In this document: positions 56,167 to 64,000 of the stretch, piece after piece | Layout of the letters: each line of letters opens with the position of its first letter | Position numbering within the stretch: position 1 is the first letter of the stretch | Assembly (NCBI GenBank): GCA_030278955.1 | Contig: JAOANR010000008.1 | Coordinates: forward strand, 43,259,301-43,323,300 | DNA: 64,000 bases | Direction: 5' to 3' | Origin: Hygrophila difformis | Lineage: Eukaryota; Streptophyta; Magnoliopsida; Lamiales; Acanthaceae | Notes under the pieces: model-generated | Database searches by the model: none | The model's input: the letters and a program-made list of their open reading frames with translations, nothing else | What the model was told of the DNA's origin: nothing | Program-made: the position numbers and the translations under genes

Positions 56167-59100
56167 TGATAATGGCCAAAATTGTCCATTATTTCCAATC
56201 CATTTCCGTGTCTGAGACGGACATTTTGATCGTGATTCCATCTTATTTCAATAAGAAAGCAGTTGAATTTGACAGATTAATGCGAGTTTGTAAAAACACT
56301 GAGCCGGTAATCAAAAGACACAAAATATGCAATTTTAATTGTATTTGTGTTAGAAAAATCCAAAAACATGAAAAAAGGAAAAAGAAAAAGAAAAAGGAAT
56401 GAAAAGATGGGCAAAAGAATAAAGGAGCCCACAAAAATCCAAAAAGATGGGAAAAAGATTGAAAATCCCACAACTGAAAATTTGGTTAAGTGATTGAAGC
56501 ACAATTCGAATTGTGAGCAATTTGAATTAATTCGAATTGCACAACAATTCGAATTGCTAAAGAGAGCAAGAAATGGTTAAGTGTTGGAAGGGATGCAGAA
56601 GGCTAGTTCGAATTATTCAAGTTCGAATTAATTCGAATTAGGGAATGAAGAGAGAAGAAACCCAAAGGCAAGAAGAAGATGCAATTCGAATTGTCCAAGT
56701 TCGAATTAATTCGAATTGGCACAAACAATTCGAATTGCCAACAAAGTGCAATGAGCCAAGCAGAAACCCTCATCCAATTCGAGAAAAGATGTAATTCGAA
56801 TTGTCTAGTTCGAATTAACACCAACAATTCGAATTGACTACTGAAGGCCAAAATTCCAGCTCAAGGAAGAGATCTCACAATTCGAATTAATTCGAATTGA
56901 TTGAGATAATTCGAACTTCACTCAACAATTCATCCAAAGAAAGCTGTGCACAACACTGGTGGGCCTAGGGTTTTGAAGATTGTCTATAAAAGCAGACCTT
57001 CCACAACAGAATCAAAGGATCTTTAACCAAAAGGCAGCTTGGGACAAAAAGAACAGCAGGAGGTTCCACACCCCTTAAGGGTTAGGTAGGTAGTTTAGAT
57101 TAGTTTAGTTTATTTTTCTTGCAAGTATTTTAATCTTTACAAGCTGTAATCTTAGTTTAGTATAGAAGCAGTTTGTGTAACCCTTAGAGTAGCCATTTTC
57201 CATATGTTTACATGCTTTCTATTTAGAATAAACCCTACCTTCAAGCTAATGATGGTGTTGGGTTCTTATTTTGCTTTCCAGTGTCAATACAAGGAAAATT
57301 TCCAGAAATGGTTTTATCCATCTGTTTTGGCACTCATTAATGCTTTCCCTAGAAATTAATGCTTAGTGTTTGTTTGTTTCAACTAGGTTACATTTATTAT
57401 GTCCTAGTTGACATTCAAACTTAATAAATGCATGTTTGTTGGGTTTTTGGCTTGATTTAGTGCCTTAGAGCTTCAAATAAGTGTTCTTAGGTTTTAGATG
57501 TTTTTAATGTCTGTGTTATTTTGTGTTTTAATTTTATTCTTCCTGCATTAATCTCATTTCGTGCTTCCTTAGATAACCTGTGTGTTCTTAGTTTACTCAT
57601 GTAGTTCTTAGACAACTAGATGTTTTAGGCTCTTTGATCTCTGATTTCTTGTTTGTAGAAATAGGGTTTGAATCTGGCCAATACCCACTAGACATGCAGT
57701 TGTTTATTTCTTGAAAATCTCACTAGGGTGGCTGTGAAATGACACTGATGTGAGATGAAGGATTTAGCAAATCTAAAACCATCATTACAGTACAGTGTTC
57801 ACCTAACCCATACTTGTGAGAACAAAAATTGTGTTTGAAAATATGTGATTCGAATTGAGGCAATTCGAATTAATTCGAATTGCTGAAGGAAATTCGAATT
57901 GCATATCCAAACTATTCTCTTCATGTGGTTTTCAACCAATTCGAATTATGTCATTCGAGTTAATTCGAACTGCTACAATTCGAATTGGGTTAAAAACCAC
58001 ATTGTATCCATTGCCACCCATTCATGCCTTAGTTTATTATCCATCCTCTACCAATTCGAATTGTTGCAATTCGAATTAATTCGAATTGCTGTATAATTCG
58101 AACTCACCCTCCCTTTGAGGTAAATACCTTAGTCAATTTGAGCAAAGAAAGGAACTTCGCCAATTCGAATTGTCCAATTCGAATTAATTCGAATTGGCCA
58201 ATAATTTGAATTGGGTGATGCTCCAATTTCTAGCAATGACCAATTGAGTAAGTAATACTTCATCCTTCATGCATTCTCAATTCAAATTACCACAATAATT
58301 CGAATTGAACCATTCCCTCTATTTTGGAAACTCCAAAAATATTTTCTTTCATGAGTTGTGTAAGTTGCATGGGTGTATTGGGCCTAGGCCCAATTCACCT
58401 GAATTCTATCCATTACACATCTCAACCCATTAGTGTCCAATTATTGTGTGTTTAACACCCACACAATACCAAAAATATTTTCTTACTTTTATGTTTTCTC
58501 TTTCATTGTGTGTATGAACGGATAATGAGAAACCCCACAGATTAATGTTGGTGAAAGGTCCCTTCACAGGGATATCGACTAACCCGTCTTCTGTGTGTCA
58601 ATCATTATCTGTTATTTTGCATGATCTGGTTAGTGGTTGGTGGAAGCTTCGGCGAGCGTTCTCTTCACTAAGAGTTTCGATTAGTCACTCAGCCAATTCC
58701 TAATCAGATACAGTTTTAATTCTCCTTATCTTAATTTCTCAACCTGAATTCAAGTTGCAATAGTATTAACTGATGCCGACCAACATCAGTTAAGACATAT
58801 TACAGCAAGAAATATGTGGGTTTTTCTTCCACTCACAGACAAAAGAAAACTAAATGACGGCGGTCACCGTTGTTTGGGCTTCTTTCTGTCTACAATCATT
58901 CATCTGGGATAATTGGGAACCAGACAGCAGATGTTTGCAGTTCGGAAAACCCCAATTATCTCTGGCATTCCTTTTAGCCGATTTCTTCTCATCTCAGGCT
59001 AATTCACCTTTGTGTATCACATTCTGTCTAACCCCACCATATATTTTGGGGTATTTTATTTTCCTTTTCATATACTTGTATGCATGATACTATTATGTAG

Positions 59101-61042
59101 ATGTTTTGGTCTTATTGTTATTTTGGGGATCCTTCCCCTTGGACACAGAAGTCTTGATTTAAATCTGATGTTGCATAATCAACTTCCAACAAAAATTCCT
59201 TTATAAAATCCGGATCTGAGTAAGGGATAAATTCAACAGTTATGACTAATTCATCTTCCACTGGGGGTTGATTTTGAGAGCTTAGAAGCAGAGTCAGCGA
59301 TTAGGTCTCACCTAGACTGAAAGGATCTGTGTTTTAATTGAGAGTTTAGTACCTGTCTAGGGAATGATTTTCAAACATCAATTGGTTTCTCAAAATTGCT
59401 GTGTGTTGGAAATCTTGTATTAGATATCGCATTAAATCAATATCCACTTGGGTGTAGATGAGATGTGATAAATAATACTAGAGGAACAACATATAGGCCT
59501 TGGTGAATTTCTAAGGTAAGGTCGAGTATTCCTTCGACTACTATCTTCTTCTGCCAAAGTCTAGAATTGAGTCTTGAATGAGTACATTCGGAATAGGTTC
59601 ATTTATGGATCTGTTTCATTTAGTTTGTATCTCATAACTACCCAGATGTTGTAAGCCCTGTGGCTTATTGATATCTTGGGGGTTCTTGATCTGCATCTGG
59701 TCACCAAGACTAGGGGCTCTTTTATACTAACGGAAAGAGACGTTCTTCACAATTCCGAGTGATAGAGTTAAATGCTTTCTTCACAGCTTTCTTACTGCTT
59801 TCCTTTAAATGCTTTCATAGAGGTCACTCGGAAGAATTAGGGGCTGTCCATCTGTTAAAAGGTTTGAGAGTTATGGAATGGTTTGGGGCTTGATTTGAAA
59901 CTTTGGGTGTGACATGGGGGAATGATAGGAGTACTTGGCATGTCAACTAATGATATGTTAGGTGTTGCTTATCCACCACAGATGAATAATACGCCTTAGC
60001 ATGGCCATGTGAGGGCAGTTGTGAGTCTATGGTATCTTAGAAATTGTTGTCTTAAGAGCATGTAAATTCTCACCATAAGTACCTGTCTGTTAAAGGGAAC
60101 ATGATGTAGAAAGCATGAGAGTTAGCTAACTAGAGGATTATCCCAAGCTAAGATCTGTGTATAAAAATGGAAGTTTAATTGTGTTTCATCTGAATCTTGT
60201 CCAAATCTTTATTATTTCCTCCCTGTCCCTTCTGTCATATTTAAATCTGCTTTCTAGATAGTGTAGCATACTTTTATATTGCCTTCGTAGTATAGATTTA
60301 AGTGCTTTCTCCGATTTAGTTCACCATGCTTTGTAGAATAATTTTTACTGCTTTCATGATCTGGTTTAAATTATGTCAAGTAGTTGTTAGAAACCCTTGC
60401 AAAACTTGAAACGAGTAACCGAATGGAAAATCTTAGTAAACGACGTGGGTCCTGCTTCCATCGCACATCCTCCAGTGAACGATCCGGTACTTACTATAAA
60501 TTACTGCAATTTTTGACCCGTGCGCTTTCGGGAGCACAGTTTCGTGACACGAGTAAATAAAAATAACATTTTTGGAAAATACTCATACAGTGGGAAGATG
60601 TTCAAGAATTTCATGGCAGGTATCTTCTTGACATGAAATTAAGAGAAGCATCATGGTGCAGATACCTAGAACTCTCAGGGTGACAGACTGAAGGTCCATC
60701 CCGGTTGCACTGTGATACTTGTCAAAAGTTTCATGGCTGGAAGAACCACAGCGCCGTTTGAACCCCACAGGAGTAATAAAAAAGGGAAATCTTAATATAT
60801 CCTTAAACCCATTCCATAAATCATAACTCTTTTCATTTAATAAATCCGAACTTGGAAATTGCATTTAGACGGTTCTTCACCCCAACAGCAGAATGAAACT
60901 TGGCTTGAGTGCAAAAGTTTCATGGCCGTTACCGGGGACTCTTGAGGCACCAGTTGAAATCACAGTTTCCTCCTTAAGCAATAAACCAGTAAAAGAATTT
61001 TCAGAAAATTACTCGTGTTGCCGAAGCTCGTCAAAAGTTTCA
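56167..61042 (+). repeat. 3' LTR of the Athila element
   Basis: 4,876 bp, TGATAATGG to AAAGTTTCA. Relative to the 5' LTR it lacks 10 bp in a palindrome cluster (near 56815) and 6 bp near 57020, and has 43 bp extra at 59555-59597. TATA at 56985-56992. Several substitutions are C/T or G/A changes within TTCGAA (for example near 58209 and 58281). Confidence 0.95.
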
Positions 61043-61047
61043 CACAT
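61043..61047. other. Target-site duplication CACAT, right
   Basis: Identical to 40174-40178. Confidence 0.95.
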
Positions 61048-61098
61048 CTGGCGAGGGGGTGCCCTCAGCCCGGAGCGTGTTTTCGATGTGGTCGACAA
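61048..61098 (+). pseudogene. Continuation of the E gag zinc knuckle
   Basis: Reads LARGCPQPGACFRCGRQ in the frame that enters the Athila target, then is cut by LTR F. Confidence 0.85.
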
Positions 61099-63626
61099 TG
61101 TAACACCCCGGTTTTTGATAACCCAGGTCGGGAGGTCACCGCCACACCTCCCTAGCAAGACACGGCTCCTCCGAGCTTGCTAACGAGATGCAAGGCTAGG
61201 TATTGCAATATTTAAAATATTTAAAACACATTCAAACAACCCATACAATATAGTTCGAAAAATAATATCATTATAGTTGCAGTGGAAAACAATATTTAAG
61301 TATATGTATTGCAGCGGAAATTTAAATAGGGCCAACATAGCCAAAAAACGAGTTAAACAGGCCTGTTCATGCAAGTCATAGTCTAATGCAAAAATTCAAA
61401 AATAATATTTCTTCCCAAAAGTTCCCATGCATGCACATGATGATGCATAATCCACATGCTTGGTAAGAAAAAGAAAGAAATGGTTTTGGTCAGCATAACG
61501 TGCTGAGTAAGTTAACACATAGCATGATTATGGGGTTTCAAAGCCATTAATTAAATTTAAATAAAAGCATGCTACTAGATAATATACAATTTAATTTAAT
61601 TAACTAAATAAATTGCATAAATTAAATCATGGATTCCAACGAATCATACATTTAACATAATTTAAATAAAAGCAGTAATTAATTTAAATAAAGCACCAAT
61701 AATTTAAATGGAGCAATAAATAAATATTTTAGTTATCCCCGTTACTCCAAGATTAGTTATTTCAAGTATTTCACGATTGCACCGCAATCTCAACAAGTTT
61801 AGCCGGTAGTCCGGCGGCCACAGCTATATCCGCCATACCCAGTACCACTCTGGAGCCTCGGGAAACCCATACGGATACTCTCGAGAGTGTAGGCCCTATA
61901 TCTCATGCCGTTTTGGCAGTATTTCTCATAATTGTTCTCATCGTCCATTCAGGCACGACGCTGTTAGGAGGGCACCCTTTAGAGCACTCACCCCCTAATT
62001 TTATTTAATCAAGTTGCAGGGGGATTTTCCAAAAACTCTTATTTCATATATTTTATTTCAAAGGGATTTCCACTCGTTTAAACCTTAAAGGCCAAATTTA
62101 CAATTTCAACAAGTTTCTCAAAATATGATCTTCATAAATAGTTGTTTACTCCATAATTATTTAAAAATTCATTTTAAGTCCAAAAGTTCTGAAAATCTAA
62201 CAGTAACTCGAAAACACAGAAACAAACAAGTTTCGTGTTTAAAGTTTTTCGATCCAGGTTAAGGAAACAAGTCAAAAACATGATTTTCTATCAGAACATT
62301 ATTTTGTCCGAGTTTCACAGCAACAGTTTCAAAAATCCAAATTCTACCATAGCAAACAAACTCCAATTTCAACAAAAATTTACAAGAAGATACACAAGTC
62401 ATTGATCTACAAGTTTCATGTTCAACTCAAGTTCTAGTTCGGTCTATATCTAATGTCAAAATCAACCACAAGTTCGGACTAAGAATCTGTCACCGTTTTC
62501 AAGATCCAAATTTAGGCAGGTTCGTTTGAGGCCATTTTTAGGTATCAAAACACGATGAAAAATTATGAAAACTTTACACAAGCTAGATCAGTGTCTTAGG
62601 AACATTTTTCGTGTTTTATGTTTTTCCGTTTGAACAGTTTAAGGGTTCGAAAAATTCGCACAAGATTGCTGCGCCGTAGGGTTTCTTATGTTGACAGATT
62701 TTAGGATTCTTGTTAGGATCCTTATGTTTAGGTGCATTTTAAATCTCCTAAAACCACAGTAAGGTTAACTTATAAGAGATTGGATTATCCGGCTCGTCGA
62801 TTCATAGGCGTGGCTTCCACGTTCACCGTTTGACTCCTAGATCCAACGATATCTCCGTTCTTGATCCGGATCGGGTTTAGAACAGAAAAAGGGATCAAGT
62901 TAGATGTAATCCCGGATCTTGAATGGAAAGGGATGGACGAAATCCTACCACAACGACGAGGGTCTCTGGATTTTCATCCAAGTCTCGGTCTTCTATTGCC
63001 CTCGTGCCTCCGACGACTCCGGGATTAGGGTTTGATCGTATAGAGATTTTCCGAAGGGTTTGAAAAGTGTTCGGGGTCGAAGGGGATGAGTATTTATAGA
63101 CTTAGGAGACCTAAGGGACGTCCAAGATCTGCCCTTGAGTGTCTTGAGCCGAAAGGTAAGCAACCGAAGTCGAAAAATCCTAAATCGGGCGAGTGAATCT
63201 CGCACAGTTCGTTCAAGGAAGTTGGTGAGGGGTTGGCGCGCTCTTCCCTTCGCCCCGCGCGGCCACCGCGCGGCCTTGGCCTGGACCAAAGTCCAGGCCG
63301 GGTCGTGCGATCCGTCGAGCCTTTCCTCCTCTCTTTCGGACTTCTATCCCTCTATGTTCTTGGACTCCGATTTCCGGACTATTTTTGGACTCCGATTTCC
63401 TATCTTAATTTTATTCGAATCTGAATTTACATTTGGACTCGAATTATTGAGTCCATCGATGTTGGGTTCCCGTGTAACGATTTATTTAATTAAATTATTT
63501 TCGACTTCACGGGTTCTTCGAATTTAAATTCCTTTCTAATCTTTGGAATTAGATTCCATTTCTCTTTTTATTTTTATTTTAATTATTTATTTATTCATTT
63601 ATGTGTCTAATTTCGCGGGTATTACA
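61099..63626 (-). repeat. LTR of minus-strand chromovirus F
   Basis: 2,528 bp from TGTAACACCCCGG to CGCGGGTATTACA, with the group's usual blocks, a TATA box (reverse) at 63091-63098 and the GC-rich CCGGCGGCCACAG word near 61800 that links it to the LTR of element A. Followed by the reverse PPT (CTACCCTCCTTAA), so it is a 3' LTR of a minus-strand element. The left target copy would be GACAA (61094-61098); the right copy is not in the window or was lost. Confidence 0.82.
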
Positions 63627-63702
63627 GTCTACCCTCCTTAAAAATCATCTTCGTCCTCGAAGTTGCGCTTCTGATTTTACGGGTATCACAGTCTACCCTC
63701 AT
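63627..63702 (-). other. Short PPT-side remnant between LTRs F and G
   Basis: Contains two copies of the reverse PPT word GTCTACCCTC (63627 and 63691), the second preceded by GGGTATCACA, an LTR-start-like terminus. It is a collapsed version of the double-PPT arrangement of B, C and D. Confidence 0.6.
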
Positions 63703-64000
63703 TGTAAAACCCCGGATTTGATAACCCAGGCCGGGATGTCACCGCAACATCTCCCTAGCAGGACACGGCTTTTCCGAACTTACTAAGGAGATGCAAGGCT
63801 TATGGGTACTTAAAAAGATTTTAAAACATTTCAATATTGAGTCCGGAAAATAATAATACTTAGTTTCAAAATACGGAATAGTAATCATCCATGCACGAGA
63901 TAGAGTAAATGCAGCGGAGAAGTAATCACGGCCAACATGGCCAAAACTCGGGTTTAACAGGCCCGATTTAAAACAGTACTGAAGTGCAAGAAATAAAAGT
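63703..64000 (-). repeat. Start of another minus-strand chromovirus LTR (G), cut by window edge
   Basis: TGTAAAACCCCGG then the GATAACCCAGGCCGGGATGTCACCGC and CCTCCCTAGCAGGACACGG-type blocks and GGCCAACATGGCCAAAACTCGGG, closest to the A-type LTR beginning at 5223. Confidence 0.8.

Larger units (their letters stand above)
40179..61042 (+). mobile_element. Complete Athila-type Ty3/gypsy retrotransposon carrying an F-box gene
   Basis: 20,864 bp: LTRs of 4,849 and 4,876 bp, PBS for tRNA-Asp, gag-protease-RT frame, RNase H-integrase frame, a relic PPT/U3 segment, a two-exon F-box gene, a 1.7-kb 3' region and the PPT. TSD CACAT on both sides; the E gag reads through the empty site. The PBS sequence and pol motifs fit the Athila lineage. 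I counted about 17 substitutions and three indels (10, 6 and 43 bp) between the LTRs, roughly 0.35%. This is the youngest insertion for which I can judge age here. Confidence 0.95.

Overview
The window is a block of nested plant retrotransposons. I see no ordinary single-copy host gene; the only host-like gene sits inside a retrotransposon. Chromodomain-bearing Ty3/gypsy elements (chromoviruses, Tekay/Del-like) primed by initiator tRNA-Met, an Athila-type element primed by tRNA-Asp, a miniature LTR element (TRIM) and a Stowaway-type MITE all point to a flowering plant, probably a eudicot, in repeat-rich heterochromatin. I cannot name the species.

Layout. 1-7168: chromovirus A, minus strand, with an open protease-RT-RNase H frame, a broken gag, a small coiled-coil ORF (here called ORF0) and a minisatellite in its leader; its truncated LTR meets another LTR head to head near 7168. 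7168-36449: chromovirus D, plus strand. Its 5' LTR holds a TRIM (7196-7926, TSD AAAAC) and a complete gag-only element B (9204-28389, minus, TSD GTGGT). B holds a Tat/Athila-like solo LTR (10959-13097, TSD TCCGT), another chromovirus solo LTR (15695-18504, TSD AACAC), a MITE (18670-18929, TSD TA) and a second gag-only element C (21034-28247, TSD GTTCT/GTTTT). Most of the D body has been replaced by an antisense env-like fragment (about 30200-32640); only the integrase C-terminus and chromodomain remain before its 3' LTR. 36450-36873: unassigned spacer. 36874-40178 and 61043-61098: chromovirus E, plus strand, with three tandem primer binding sites and an ORF0-gag fusion. 61099-64000: minus-strand LTRs of at least two further elements, running off the window.

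The main discovery is a complete 20,864-bp Athila-type element at 40179-61042 (5-bp TSD CACAT), inserted in the zinc knuckle of the E gag. Its LTRs are about 4.85 kb each and differ by about 17 substitutions that I counted by eye, so it is young. Gag, protease, RT, RNase H and integrase are present and are interrupted by a single 1-base frameshift just after the RT active site. In the position where Athila elements usually carry an env-like gene, it carries a two-exon F-box gene (52308-54416) of the At2g35280/At1g67623-like type, with a consensus 5' splice donor and its own upstream TATA box. That promoter lies in a stretch with the architecture of an LTR U3: a second copy of the 20-bp PPT/LTR-start sequence, then arrays of the palindrome AATTCGAATT as found in the real LTR, then TATA at nearly the same distance. 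I infer that a host F-box gene was captured behind a relic LTR promoter and now travels with the element.

A second theme is LTR-boundary migration. There are degenerate LTR-end/PBS copies inside the Athila U5, triplicated PBS in E, and duplicated polypurine tracts with LTR-start-like relics at the 3' ends of B, C and D. Together they suggest that priming sites were repeatedly duplicated and the LTR ends moved.
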